Below are positions 1-9,237 of a stretch of DNA of 44,948 nt, in pieces. The notes under the pieces were generated by a model that was given only the letters and a program-made list of their open reading frames with translations, was not told the DNA's origin and searched no databases. The stretch's first letter is position 1. Each line of letters begins with the position of its first letter. Both the position numbers and the translations under genes were made by a program. The stretch comes from Geomonas edaphica (GTDB taxonomy: Bacteria; Desulfobacterota; Desulfuromonadia; Geobacterales; Geobacteraceae): positions 1 through 44,948 of the forward strand of contig NZ_SSYB01000009.1 of assembly GCF_004917075.1 (NCBI RefSeq), given 5' to 3'.

Positions 1-30
1 AAAACCTACATTACTGTTTCGTCTACTATT

Positions 31-48
31 TAGTTTTCAAAGACCAAG
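31..48 (-). promoter_or_regulatory. boxA-like leader element of a leftward rRNA operon
   Basis: On the minus strand this reads GGTCTTTGAAAACTAAAT, a sequence resembling the boxA antitermination element and its surroundings in rRNA leaders and spacers. It lies downstream of three tandem promoters and points out of the left edge, where a 16S gene is expected. The 16S gene itself is outside the window, so the assignment is inference. Confidence 0.55.
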
Positions 49-71
49 CCGCTGTTTGCGACAGACTCAGC

Positions 72-100
72 ACCCTACCTGAACCGTTCCAACCTGTCAA
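72..100 (-). promoter_or_regulatory. rRNA operon promoter, third of the tandem set
   Basis: Minus strand: -35 TTGACA (95-100), 17-nt spacer, -10 TAGGGT (72-77). This is the promoter nearest the presumed 16S gene. The -10 is weaker than in the two upstream promoters. Confidence 0.55.
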
Positions 101-210
101 GATTTTCTTTTCTTAAATCTTTCTCAGATTCGCCGCCGCCGCAACTTTCTCGCGGTGACTGACGGTCCAAATATTCGGTTGAAAAGAACGTCGTTGCTGC
201 GAAGTCCAAC

Positions 211-239
211 TTTATAGCAAAGGCCGTTTCGGCTGTCAA
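211..239 (-). promoter_or_regulatory. rRNA operon promoter, second of the tandem set
   Basis: Minus strand: consensus -35 TTGACA (234-239), exact 17-nt spacer and -10 TATAAA (211-216). It is one of the best sigma70-type promoters in the window, directed leftward toward the boxA-like leader. Confidence 0.75.
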
Positions 240-292
240 TGCTTTTTTGTCGGCCGCTGAGCAGAAAGTGTCTCGTGCGTCAGCGGAGGGTG

Positions 293-321
293 GTTATAAC
301 AAAAGCCACTCTGCCCGTCAA
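293..321 (-). promoter_or_regulatory. rRNA operon promoter, first of the tandem set
   Basis: Minus strand: -35 TTGACG (316-321), 17-nt spacer, -10 TATAAC (293-298), followed by a C-rich discriminator (CACCCTC), as expected for stringently controlled stable-RNA promoters. AT-rich sequence at about 325-370 lies where an UP element would sit. Confidence 0.7.
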
Positions 322-383
322 CGGGTTTGTTGTTAGTTTTTTCTCAAGAGACTTAAGCTATAACAATTGTTCGTGCGCAACCA

Positions 384-410
384 CCTTGTGGAGCTTGTGG
401 ACCTTGTGCA
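384..410. repeat. three tandem 9-bp repeats upstream of the rRNA promoters
   Basis: CCTTGTGGA, GCTTGTGGA and CCTTGTGCA follow each other without gaps, about 65-90 bp upstream of the first rRNA -35 box. The regular spacing suggests a protein-binding array, but no known site is matched exactly. The function is unknown. Confidence 0.5.
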
Positions 411-454
411 CAGGAGATTACGGTGACGCTATTGCAACGGCGTGGCTCAAACGA

Positions 455-484
455 CCAAGGGCGATGCTTGCGCATCGCCCTTGG
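455..484 (-). terminator. terminator-like hairpin after metY
   Basis: A perfect 13-bp stem (CCAAGGGCGATGC and its complement) with a 4-nt loop lies 33 nt beyond the metY stop codon. There is no good T-run on the minus side, so termination could be weak or Rho-assisted. It also insulates the rRNA promoters from metY transcription. Confidence 0.6.
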
Positions 485-516
485 CTTTACTGCTATGGGT
501 GCTGTTATCCCTTTAC

Positions 517-1885
<1,369 letters not shown>

Positions 1886-1912
1886 TAATTTTGGAATTAG
1901 AACTCCACCATT

Positions 1913-3400
1913 TTAGTCTGGTAGCCGTCCGTACAGCTCGGTGGCCCGCGAGAGCTTCGACGCAAGCTTTCCGGTGAAGGCATCCGCCGGGCACCTCCAA
2001 CTCCAGTTGCCTCCCGCGACACCCGGCACGTTCATCCTCCCGGTACTCGGCAACTCGAGCAGATCCTGCATCGGTATGATGGCGTAATCGGCCACGGAAG
2101 CGAGCGCGCAGCGCACCATGTGCCACACGATGTCCGCACCGTCCCGATCGAAGTAGGCCAGTACGTTTTTCTGTTCCTTCCCCTTCAACGACTGAAACCA
2201 ACCCATAGTGGTGTCGTTGTCGTGAGTCCCGGTGTAGACGACGCAGGAGCGAACGTGGTTGTGCGGCAGATACGGGTTTTCCGGGCCCGAACCGAAGGCG
2301 AACTGCAGTATCTTCATCCCCGGAAATCCGAACTGATCGCGCAACGTCTCAACTTCCGGCGTTATGATGCCGAGATCTTCCGCGATGATGGGGAGGCTCC
2401 CTAGTGCGTTTCTGAGGGCACGGAAAAGCGCCTCGCCCGGCCCCTTGACCCAACGGCCGTTGATCGCCGTCTTCTCCCACATCGGGACCTCCCAGAAGGC
2501 CTCGAAACCGCGGAAGTGGTCGATGCGCACCATGTCGTATAGGGAGAGGTCGTTACGCAGGCGTGCGATCCACCAGCCGAATCCCTCCTGGGCCATGCGG
2601 TCCCAGTTGTAGAGCGGGTTCCCCCAGAGTTGGCCGGTCTTGCTGAAGTAGTCGGGGGGGACACCGGCTACGACAATGGGAATTCCCTTCTCATCCAGGT
2701 GGAAGAGGTGCGGATTGGCCCATACATCGGCTGAGTCGTAGGCAACGAAGATGGGGAGATCCCCCACGATGGATATGCCGAGCACGTTGGCGTAGGTTTT
2801 GAGCTGCTTCCACTGGCGTGCGAATTGCCATTGCTGGTATTTCTGCTCGCCTATGGCACTCCCGAGTTTCTCGCTCCAAGTGGAAAGGGCTTCCGGCTCC
2901 CGCTTTGCCAGTGCGTCAGGCCAATCCTTCCAGCTCACCTCTTTGAACTGTTCTTTCAGCGCCATGAAAAGGGCGTAGTCGTGCAGCCAGAAGGTGGTAT
3001 CGCAGAATTGCCAGAACTCCTCTTTGCGTTTTTGGGGCGCCTCGGCAAAGAAGCGGGCCGCTGCCTCCTTGAGCCTTGCCGACTTGTACAGTTCCGCCGC
3101 CCCGTAATCGACGCGGGTCGAATCCAGTTCCGGCCTGGCCTCCCCGGGGAGCAGGTCACCCTCGTCCTCAAGGGCTTCAAGGTTTATGAGCAGAGGATTT
3201 CCGGCGAAGGCCGAATAGCACGAATAGGGAGAGTTGCCGTACGCGGTAGGACCAAGGGGAAGGATCTGCCACAGGGACTGCCCTGACTTGTGGAGAAAAT
3301 CAACGAACCGCTTTGCCTCGTCTCCGAAAGAGCCTATGCCGCCCGGCCCAGGCAAAGACGTCGGGTGCAACAGTATCCCACTTTTTCTCTTCCTCGCCAT
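1913..3400 (-). CDS. malQ: 4-alpha-glucanotransferase (amylomaltase)
   Basis: A GH77 disproportionating enzyme that transfers alpha-1,4-glucan segments in glycogen/maltodextrin metabolism. It is 495 residues long, normal for the short bacterial form. The catalytic set is visible: the nucleophile Asp in VRIDHFRGFEAFWEVP (about 294), the acid/base Glu in IIAEDLG (about 341) and the third Asp in YTGTHDNDTTMGW (about 394). The N-terminal SGILLHPTSLPGPGGIGSFG motif is also typical. I chose the ATG at 3400 (MARKRKSG), which sits 5 nt after GGAGG; an in-frame ATG four codons upstream lies at or before the ribosome site. It is transcribed in the same direction as metY, 109 nt upstream of it. Confidence 0.93.
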   Translation of the reverse strand: MARKRKSGILLHPTSLPGPGGIGSFGDEAKRFVDFLHKSGQSLWQILPLGPTAYGNSPYSCYSAFAGNPLLINLEALEDEGDLLPGEARPELDSTRVDYGAAELYKSARLKEAAARFFAEAPQKRKEEFWQFCDTTFWLHDYALFMALKEQFKEVSWKDWPDALAKREPEALSTWSEKLGSAIGEQKYQQWQFARQWKQLKTYANVLGISIVGDLPIFVAYDSADVWANPHLFHLDEKGIPIVVAGVPPDYFSKTGQLWGNPLYNWDRMAQEGFGWWIARLRNDLSLYDMVRIDHFRGFEAFWEVPMWEKTAINGRWVKGPGEALFRALRNALGSLPIIAEDLGIITPEVETLRDQFGFPGMKILQFAFGSGPENPYLPHNHVRSCVVYTGTHDNDTTMGWFQSLKGKEQKNVLAYFDRDGADIVWHMVRCALASVADYAIIPMQDLLELPSTGRMNVPGVAGGNWSWRCPADAFTGKLASKLSRATELYGRLPD

Positions 3401-3500
3401 CCTCACCTCCATTACATTGAATTAAACACTCAGAATCCTTCTGGAATTTGAGCAGACACTACTATGACACAATTCACCTGCAATGCAATGCTCCAAAGCC

Positions 3501-3529
3501 TTTACCGCACTTTCAACACATGATATAGT
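3501..3529 (+). promoter_or_regulatory. promoter of the small gene at 3537
   Basis: -35-like TTTACC (3501-3506), 17-nt spacer and -10 TATAGT (3524-3529). The -10 ends 7 nt before the ATG at 3537, so the predicted transcript would start at or next to the start codon. Confidence 0.5.
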
Positions 3530-3536
3530 GCCGGCC

Positions 3537-3698
3537 ATGGAAACTATAAAGACTGCATCGTTCGAATCTTTGATGGAGCTGGCTGTACCTGATGGTGACG
3601 GGTACATCTTCACCTTGGATGGCGAGACTTTCCGGATCAAGGACACACTCGAGATCACCGGGATTGCTACAAGGAAAGGTTACATCATCATCTATTGA
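3537..3698 (+). CDS. small protein of unknown function (53 aa)
   Basis: A short acidic protein with sequence METIKTASFESLMELAVP and later GYIFTLDGETFRIKDTLEITG. I do not recognise a family. The alternating hydrophobic/polar pattern suggests a small beta-rich fold, and codon usage looks like that of the neighbouring genes. I chose the internal ATG at 3537 because a promoter -10 lies just upstream; an in-frame ATG at 3483 would add 18 residues but lies before that promoter. No Shine-Dalgarno sequence precedes either start. It is divergent from malQ and convergent with ftsH. Confidence 0.5.
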   Translation: METIKTASFESLMELAVPDGDGYIFTLDGETFRIKDTLEITGIATRKGYIIIY

Positions 3699-3741
3699 GC
3701 AAAAGGCGGTGTGTGTGAAGGCCAGTTTCGACTGCTCCGCT

Positions 3742-5595
3742 TCATGCATCTGCTGCGAGAATCTCGTCCACGCGTCGGCCGTCGAGGGTCTCCTCGTCCA
3801 AAAGGGCCAGCGCCAATGCGTCGAGTTTGCTGCGATTTGCCGTTACCAGCTCCATTGACTTCCCTTCAGCGGCACGAATCAAAGCCGCGATCTCCTGATC
3901 GATAAGCCAGGCCATCTCTTCGGAGAAGGTCTTTTCCTCGGCCAGCTTCATCCCCAAAAACGGATGCTCCTCCCCGCGCGGGAAGGTCATCGCTCCGATT
4001 TTCTCACTCATCCCCCATTGGCAGACCATCTTTTCCGCCAGTTCCGTCACGTGTTTCAGATCGCTTTGCGCACCTGAGGAGACGTCGTGAAAAACGATGC
4101 GTTCGGCGACCCTCCCACCCAAGGCGACACAGAGCCGGTTCACCAGGTATGCGCGCGGGTAGTGGTACCGGTCATCCTCGGGGAGTTGCTGGGTGACGCC
4201 AAGTGCCCGCCCTCTGGGCAGAATGGTCACCTTGTGCACCGGATCCGTACTCGGCAGCAGCCTGGCAACGAGGGCATGCCCTGCCTCGTGGTACGCGGTG
4301 ATCCTTTTCTCCTCATCGGAGATGACCATGCGCCGCTCACCGCCCATGAGGATCTTGTCCTTGGCGCGCTCGAGCTCCTCGAGCCCGACGACCTGTTTGT
4401 TGTCCCTCGCGGCGAGAATAGCGGCCTCGTTGACGAGTCCCTCCAGATCGGCGCCGGTCATACCGGGGGTCCCCTTCGCGATGATGGCGAGATCAACGTC
4501 CGGGGTGAGCGGCACCTTCCGGGTGTGCACCTTCAGGATCTTCTCCCGGTCACGCCAGTCCGGACGTTCGATCACCACGTTGCGGTCGAAGCGTCCGGGG
4601 CGCAGCAGGGCCGGGTCGAGGACGTCGGGGCGGTTGGTGGCGGCGATGACCACGACCTCGGTGTGCGGGTCGAAGCCGTCCATCTCCGACAAAAGCTGGT
4701 TCAGGGTCTGCTCACGCTCGTCGTGCCCGCCGCCGAAGCCGGCGCCACGGCTTCTGCCCACCGCGTCCAGTTCGTCGATGAAGATGATGCTCGGGAGCAT
4801 CTTTCGTGCACCTGCAAAGAGGTCCCGTACGCGGCTCGCTCCCACGCCGACAAACATCTCGATGAAAGCCGAGGCCGATATGGAGAAGAAAGGGACCCCC
4901 GCCTCCCCCGCCACCGCCCGGGCGAGCAGGGTCTTCCCCGTCCCCGGAGGCCCGACGAGCAGCACCCCCTTGGGCACCTTCCCGCCGATCTGCTGGAACT
5001 TCCTTGGGTCCTTCAGGTACTCGACCACCTCGCGCAGCTCCTGCTTTGCCTCCTCCATGCCGGCCACGTCGGCGAAGGTCACGTCGATACGCTCCGAGGT
5101 GTAGGCCTTCGCTCCGGAGCGGGCGAAGCCTCCCATCATGCCGGTAGGCCCCTGTTTCCGCATCCCCCTCATGACGAAAAGCCAGACCCCGATGATGATC
5201 GCCCAGGGGAGCAGGTAGAGAACTATGGAACCGAAGGCGGAACTTTCGGTAGATACGACGTTCACGTCGACCCGCCGCGCGCTCAGCTCGGGCAGCAGGC
5301 TCGGGTCCTCCATTGAAGGGAGGGTGGTGCTGAAGGCCGCGGCACTGACCATCTTCCCTTTTTCCTCGACCGCGGTAGCCGGGACCGAGATGGGAGTACG
5401 GAACTGCCCCTTCGCGCCCCTCCCCCTGAGGGTGAGGTTCTTCACGTTGTTGGCGGAGAGTTCCTGCCTGAACCTGCTGTAGGTAATCTCGACCCCGCGC
5501 TCTGCCGTCTGCTTCACCATCGCCCCGTAAAAGAGGTCAAGCAAGAGCACGAACAGTGCGGTGATCAGCAGCGGTCTCCAAAAGGACTGGGCCAT
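3742..5595 (-). CDS. ftsH: ATP-dependent zinc metalloprotease FtsH
   Basis: A membrane-anchored AAA+ protease that degrades misfolded membrane proteins and short-lived regulators. The 617 residues show TM1 (about 8-26), a periplasmic domain, TM2 (about 123-142), Walker A GPPGTGKT (215-222), Walker [12 protein letters not shown] (270-280), the second region of homology with LRPGRFDR, and the zinc-binding HEAGH (436-440) with the likely third ligand D512 in GAQSDLKHV. The ATG follows AGGAG. The C-terminal end is short, without the long acidic tail of some homologues. Geobacteraceae usually encode more than one FtsH, so this may be a paralogue. It has its own promoter, separating it from the Cas6-like unit upstream. 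Confidence 0.95.
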   Translation of the reverse strand: MAQSFWRPLLITALFVLLLDLFYGAMVKQTAERGVEITYSRFRQELSANNVKNLTLRGRGAKGQFRTPISVPATAVEEKGKMVSAAAFSTTLPSMEDPSLLPELSARRVDVNVVSTESSAFGSIVLYLLPWAIIIGVWLFVMRGMRKQGPTGMMGGFARSGAKAYTSERIDVTFADVAGMEEAKQELREVVEYLKDPRKFQQIGGKVPKGVLLVGPPGTGKTLLARAVAGEAGVPFFSISASAFIEMFVGVGASRVRDLFAGARKMLPSIIFIDELDAVGRSRGAGFGGGHDEREQTLNQLLSEMDGFDPHTEVVVIAATNRPDVLDPALLRPGRFDRNVVIERPDWRDREKILKVHTRKVPLTPDVDLAIIAKGTPGMTGADLEGLVNEAAILAARDNKQVVGLEELERAKDKILMGGERRMVISDEEKRITAYHEAGHALVARLLPSTDPVHKVTILPRGRALGVTQQLPEDDRYHYPRAYLVNRLCVALGGRVAERIVFHDVSSGAQSDLKHVTELAEKMVCQWGMSEKIGAMTFPRGEEHPFLGMKLAEEKTFSEEMAWLIDQEIAALIRAAEGKSMELVTANRSKLDALALALLDEETLDGRRVDEILAADA

Positions 5596-5635
5596 GACCG
5601 GCTCCTGTACTCAGGGGGTAAAACGGCACCAGGGT

Positions 5636-5663
5636 ATTCTAGCCAAGACGACAAGCATTACAA
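5636..5663 (-). promoter_or_regulatory. ftsH promoter
   Basis: Minus strand: -35 TTGTAA (5658-5663), 16-nt spacer, -10 TAGAAT (5636-5641), 41 nt ahead of the ftsH ATG, in the 150-nt gap after the Cas6-like gene. Confidence 0.55.
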
Positions 5664-5745
5664 GTTTTTAATCTTTTAGCATGGGGTGGAGAGAGGAAGA
5701 AGGTGGGTGCATGGCGGGGGTGGAACAGAGCCGGGCGTGGCCGGG

Positions 5746-6621
5746 TCAGGGCTCCAGGCGGTAGCTGCCGAAGCCGAACGGAGCGCCCTTGCCGAGGTGG
5801 GTGGCAACGCCAAGCCGCAGGAGAAGGTGGAAGGGCTCCAGGTCCCCCTGAAACCGCGCCACCCCAAGGATCCCGGCGGGACGGCCGTTCCACGAGACGA
5901 AGCGGCAGTCGGACGCGATGGTCCGGACGTCTTCGCTGCACTGGGAAAGCCACCGGTAGTCGAGATCGGGCTCGGCCCCCTCGTAGTGATAGGCAAGCGA
6001 CGAGACCCTGCGCATGAGCGAGCGTGCGAGATGCGCGAAGGTGTAGCTTTTGAGCAGACGGCCGTCCTGGACGAGCTTTAGCGGCGTCAGGAAGCGAAGG
6101 GAGAGCGTCTCGGTCGACAGCGGACCAGTCATGTCCGGGTCGAGCGAACCAAGTAGCGGCAGTGCGGGGTGATCCTGCCCCGCGACCACGCTTCGCGCCC
6201 CGCCCGAAGACTCGGCGTGCACCGCGACCACGGTCCCGCGTCTCGCCTCAATGAGAAAGCGCACCGCGGAAAGGTAGACGGCAAAATGCTGCACCGCACT
6301 CCCCACCAGCGTCAGGGACAGCTCGCAGGCAGCGCCCGCATTGGGGAGGGGCGGCAAAGCGGGAAACCGGAAGATGAAAGGAAGCGGCGGCTTTTGATGA
6401 CGCCGCACCGCCTCCGGGTCCTTCGCTATCTGCTGGCCGAAGGTAACAGGGAAGGCGCAGCGCGCAAGGGCGGTACACCCCTGGCAGTCGCCCCTTTTGC
6501 AGGAGAGGGCCCTGCGGAAGGCATCTTCGAACTCGGAGCGGCCGGCGAAAAGGGCGTAGGGGTCGGAGATGTCGTCCCTTAGGACGAAGCTGAACCAAAG
6601 TCTCGCGTAGTGCAGTTCCAA
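5746..6621 (-). CDS. stand-alone Cas6-like RAMP protein (putative RNA endoribonuclease)
   Basis: A 291-residue protein with the layout of the CRISPR_Cas6 (PF10040-like) family. It has an N-terminal ferredoxin-like part, a four-cysteine cluster C41/C46/C49/C55 (CKRGDCQGCTALARC) followed by the proline-rich KPPLPFIFRFPALPPLP, and a C-terminal glycine-rich loop THLGKGAPFGFGSYRL (274-289). In known Cas6 proteins this loop binds the repeat RNA, and the nuclease cuts pre-crRNA. No other cas gene and no repeat array is present in the window, so the substrate is unknown. It starts with TTG, 8 nt after the HD-domain gene, with AGGGG before it. It is the last gene of a PilZ-HD-Cas6 unit. The family call is moderately sure; nuclease activity is inference. 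Confidence 0.72.
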   Translation of the reverse strand: MELHYARLWFSFVLRDDISDPYALFAGRSEFEDAFRRALSCKRGDCQGCTALARCAFPVTFGQQIAKDPEAVRRHQKPPLPFIFRFPALPPLPNAGAACELSLTLVGSAVQHFAVYLSAVRFLIEARRGTVVAVHAESSGGARSVVAGQDHPALPLLGSLDPDMTGPLSTETLSLRFLTPLKLVQDGRLLKSYTFAHLARSLMRRVSSLAYHYEGAEPDLDYRWLSQCSEDVRTIASDCRFVSWNGRPAGILGVARFQGDLEPFHLLLRLGVATHLGKGAPFGFGSYRLEP

Positions 6622-6629
6622 GCGCGCCC

Positions 6630-7427
6630 CTACCCTTCCGTCTCGAGCCTGCGCTCAAGATGTTCCCGCACCTGCGCCAGGACCTCGCGGACCGGACGTT
6701 CATCCGGGAGCATGGCCGCAAAGCGGTCAAGGATGCCGCGCTCCCTGATCAGCCGCAGCGCCTTCAGGTAGTTGATGTCGTAGATCCAGGAGACCTGCAG
6801 CAGTTTGAAATCGTTGAGACTCTTTAGGGTGGAGAGATGGACCATCCGCCCGGCGGCGACGTCGGCGAGCGGTTCGGGAGAGCAGCCTGGCAGATCGGGA
6901 AAGCCGAGTCCCGCTGCCGAGGCGCGCTCCGATTCGGGGGCCTCGAAATATTCCTCGAAGATGCCCCAGATATCAAGCTTGTCGGCGTCACGCAGAAGCC
7001 TCAGCAGGGCGTCGGTCTCGGGATGAAGTCCCGTTGGGACATGAAAGGCGTTGTGCATGCGTACCGCGGTATCGACGCGGGAGAACTCTTCACCGGAAAG
7101 GAAATGCAGCGGTGCGTGCCGCTTCATGATCTGCGCGGAGAGGTGGGCGTGGTTCAGCGATTCGCTGTCCTTGAAGGTGCCGTAGTCACGGTACTGCGGG
7201 AAGCGCCCCAGGTCGTGGCACAGGGCGGCCACTTCGGCAAGAACCAGGAAACGCTGGGGCATCCCTTGCGCCACGATGAGCGCATCGCGGCAGACGTTGC
7301 TGGTGTGCTGCTGTTTCAGGTCGTAGTTACGCTGCACCGCCGGATCGTCGATGCGAAAGGAGTCGCAGTAGGAGGTGAACCAGTCGCGCAGCGGCGAGAG
7401 GTCCGGAAGTGCCGCCTCATCATTCAT
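6630..7427 (-). CDS. HD-domain phosphohydrolase
   Basis: A 265-residue cytoplasmic protein with an HD metal-binding motif: H41 in KQQHTSNV, H71-D72 in AALCHDLGRFPQY, and later conserved D/H positions (LRDADKLDIWGIF). HD proteins hydrolyse phosphoesters, often nucleotides; the substrate cannot be told here. It is not of the HD-GYP type. The ATG overlaps the end of the PilZ gene by 8 nt (ATGAATGA), which implies translational coupling. The Cas6-like gene follows 8 nt after the stop. The longer open frame upstream encodes out-of-frame PilZ sequence and was rejected. Confidence 0.8.
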   Translation of the reverse strand: MNDEAALPDLSPLRDWFTSYCDSFRIDDPAVQRNYDLKQQHTSNVCRDALIVAQGMPQRFLVLAEVAALCHDLGRFPQYRDYGTFKDSESLNHAHLSAQIMKRHAPLHFLSGEEFSRVDTAVRMHNAFHVPTGLHPETDALLRLLRDADKLDIWGIFEEYFEAPESERASAAGLGFPDLPGCSPEPLADVAAGRMVHLSTLKSLNDFKLLQVSWIYDINYLKALRLIRERGILDRFAAMLPDERPVREVLAQVREHLERRLETEG

Positions 7428-7797
7428 CGTGCATCTTCTTGACGACGTACTCCGAGAACTCCGCCATGACCTTCGATTCGTCCCCACCCTGGTAGGAGAT
7501 GATGCTCCGCAGGTGGGCGAAGGATTCGACGTCCATCTTATCGAAGGCACAGCCGATGCCGCCTGGAACGAGACGGGCAACGGTCCCCTTCACGTTGATG
7601 ACGATCGGCTCGGCAGCCGAGGATAGATAGATGGTGACCTCTACGGGAGAACCGACCGGGATCTTCTCCTCGGTCTCCATATAAAGGCCGTGTAGGCTGA
7701 TGTCGGTCACATCGCCCTTTATGGCCACGCCTTCCGCCTGCAACAGCGCAGAAACCCTGAAATCAACCCGCGAGAAGTTACGCCTGTCGTTCATCAT
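7420..7797 (-). CDS. PilZ-domain protein
   Basis: A 125-residue single-domain protein. It has the c-di-GMP binding signature: an N-terminal RRxxxR-type motif (NDRRNFSRVDFRV, residues 3-15) and the later DISLHGLYMET (about 32-42), in place of the canonical D/NxSxxG. This suggests a cytoplasmic c-di-GMP receptor controlling its two downstream partners or another target. Two adjacent ATGs (7797 and 7794) follow AAGGGGA; either could be used. It is the first gene of the PilZ-HD-Cas6 unit. A terminator separates it from fba upstream, and I saw no clear promoter in the short remaining gap, so read-through from fba is possible. Confidence 0.85.
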   Translation of the reverse strand: MMNDRRNFSRVDFRVSALLQAEGVAIKGDVTDISLHGLYMETEEKIPVGSPVEVTIYLSSAAEPIVINVKGTVARLVPGGIGCAFDKMDVESFAHLRSIISYQGGDESKVMAEFSEYVVKKMHDE

Positions 7798-7821
7798 GTT
7801 CCCCTTTCGGACAGCCGGCGG

Positions 7822-7852
7822 AAAAAGGGGGCACGTGGCCCCCTCTTTTTTT
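7822..7852 (-). terminator. intrinsic terminator after the aldolase gene
   Basis: On the minus strand the stem GGGGGCCACGTGCCCCC is followed by TTTTT, 15 nt beyond the fba stop. A-runs on the other side make it usable in both directions. Confidence 0.8.
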
Positions 7853-7867
7853 GCCTGCTGCATGCTG

Positions 7868-9151
7868 CTAGTCCTCGAAGTTCCCCTCGGGCCCCTTGTC
7901 ACGGGAGAGCCCCTTAGCCTGCTTGGGAAGCTGCTCCTTGGTCCACTCCGCCGGGTTCTCTATGCGCTTTCCTTTCGGGCCGAGATCGTAGGAACCGGCC
8001 TTGACGATGGCTTCGATGGCGAGCGGAGCGGTGTCGGCCGAATTGAAGACGTTGGTGATGAGGTTGTAGGCGAAGTCCTCAACCCTCTTGCACATCCGCT
8101 CGCGCACTTCCTTCGTCTGAGCCAGGAGCTTGTTCTCGAACTGGAGGTTCAGGTTCTTGTAATCACCCTTCTTCCACCCCTTGGAATCGGCGAAGGTGAC
8201 CATCTCAGCCCAGAGCTCCTCGCTCATCCCCTCGCCCTTCACCTTGATGAAGTTGCCGTTCGCGTCGAGGTTGGCGTTGCCGTACTCGTTCACCTCGAGC
8301 CCCCAGGAGATGAACTGCAGCGCCGTGGCCACGTTCGCCTTGGTGGTGCGGGTGTTCTGTGCGATCTGGCGCAGCCTCTCGTAGCTGTTTCCCGAGGTGC
8401 CGTGCTGGGCGCCGTTCACGCCGTATGCCTTGATCGCCTCGTGGATCTCGGCGGTGAGCTCAACCTGGATGCCGGCGTCAGAGGCCTCGATGCCGTGCGT
8501 GGTGCCGTTGTTGAGCGCGATCCAGTCCGGGAAAATGTCATGTGCGTTCAGGCCGCGGATCAGGAAAAGCGCCTCGGGGACGGTGGAGAGCCCCTCCTTA
8601 CCCTTGATCTCGCCGACCTCGGTCTCGAGACCGGCCCAAGCCGGGATCACGCTGTTCAGCTCGAGGTTGGCGAGGAGATTCTCCTCGTCCGGCAGGTGGG
8701 ACGCATCGATGGCGATGGAGGTGATGCCGGCGTCGAACATGCTCGGGATCTCGACCTTGGCGGACTTCACGTCCCCCTCGCCCTTGATGCCGTAATGGTC
8801 GGCGTGGATGGCAACCGGAATGGTGATGCCAAGCTCGTTGGCTACGGCATCGACCTGGCGCGCCATGTTCCAGTAGTTGACCGGGCAGTAGGCCTTTTGC
8901 CCACCTTCGCTCTTGGCAATCTCGATGAGGACAGCCGCGTTGGCCCTCTGGGCCGCGGCGAGCACGCCGCGGATGACGAAGTGGTTGCGGCCGTTGGCGG
9001 CCAGGGCCAGGGCGTGTCCCTTGGCGTTCATGGCGCGGTCGATGACCTTGCCGCTTACGAGCAGTGCTTTGGAGTTAGGGAAGAGTTTCGCTACGTTGGG
9101 GGGGCGCCCGACTTCAAGCGCTTTGACGAAATCTGAAGATAATGCAGTCAT
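7868..9151 (-). CDS. fba: class II fructose-bisphosphate aldolase
   Basis: A metal-dependent aldolase that splits or makes fructose 1,6-bisphosphate in glycolysis/gluconeogenesis. The 427-residue length is the longer class II type, more than the roughly 350 of the E. coli enzyme. The ligand set is visible: H116/D118/H119 in PVAIHADHYG, H219 in ALNNGTTHGIE and H250 in NGAQHGTSGNS. I chose the ATG at 9151 (MTALSSDF), which follows GGAGGAGA; an open frame upstream of it runs through this ribosome site and was rejected. A strong promoter and a terminator bracket the gene, so it is monocistronic. Confidence 0.93.
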   Translation of the reverse strand: MTALSSDFVKALEVGRPPNVAKLFPNSKALLVSGKVIDRAMNAKGHALALAANGRNHFVIRGVLAAAQRANAAVLIEIAKSEGGQKAYCPVNYWNMARQVDAVANELGITIPVAIHADHYGIKGEGDVKSAKVEIPSMFDAGITSIAIDASHLPDEENLLANLELNSVIPAWAGLETEVGEIKGKEGLSTVPEALFLIRGLNAHDIFPDWIALNNGTTHGIEASDAGIQVELTAEIHEAIKAYGVNGAQHGTSGNSYERLRQIAQNTRTTKANVATALQFISWGLEVNEYGNANLDANGNFIKVKGEGMSEELWAEMVTFADSKGWKKGDYKNLNLQFENKLLAQTKEVRERMCKRVEDFAYNLITNVFNSADTAPLAIEAIVKAGSYDLGPKGKRIENPAEWTKEQLPKQAKGLSRDKGPEGNFED

Positions 9152-9199
9152 ATCTCCTCCTTTTGGTGGGAATATCAATTCATGGCAAAAAGCCGCTTC

Positions 9200-9228
9200 C
9201 TTATAGCATCTTAATCATACAAAGGCAA
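9200..9228 (-). promoter_or_regulatory. fba promoter
   Basis: Minus strand: -35 TTGCCT (9223-9228), 17-nt spacer, -10 TATAAG (9200-9205), about 50 nt ahead of the fba ATG. Its -35 nearly abuts the stop of the gene ending at 9238. Confidence 0.65.
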
Positions 9229-9237
9229 GAGCCTTCG

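Noticed and set aside
384..410. DnaA boxes, and so a possible replication origin, at the 9-bp repeats.
   Set aside because: No unit matches TTATCCACA closely enough, and no dnaA, gyrB or AT-rich unwinding region is near.
5000..8000. CRISPR array near the Cas6-like gene.
   Set aside because: I looked for regularly spaced direct repeats of 25-40 bp on both sides and found none.
7700..9136. A 478-codon plus-strand open frame opposite the aldolase gene.
   Set aside because: The aldolase has a promoter, ribosome site, terminator and full metal-ligand set. The opposite frame has none of these.
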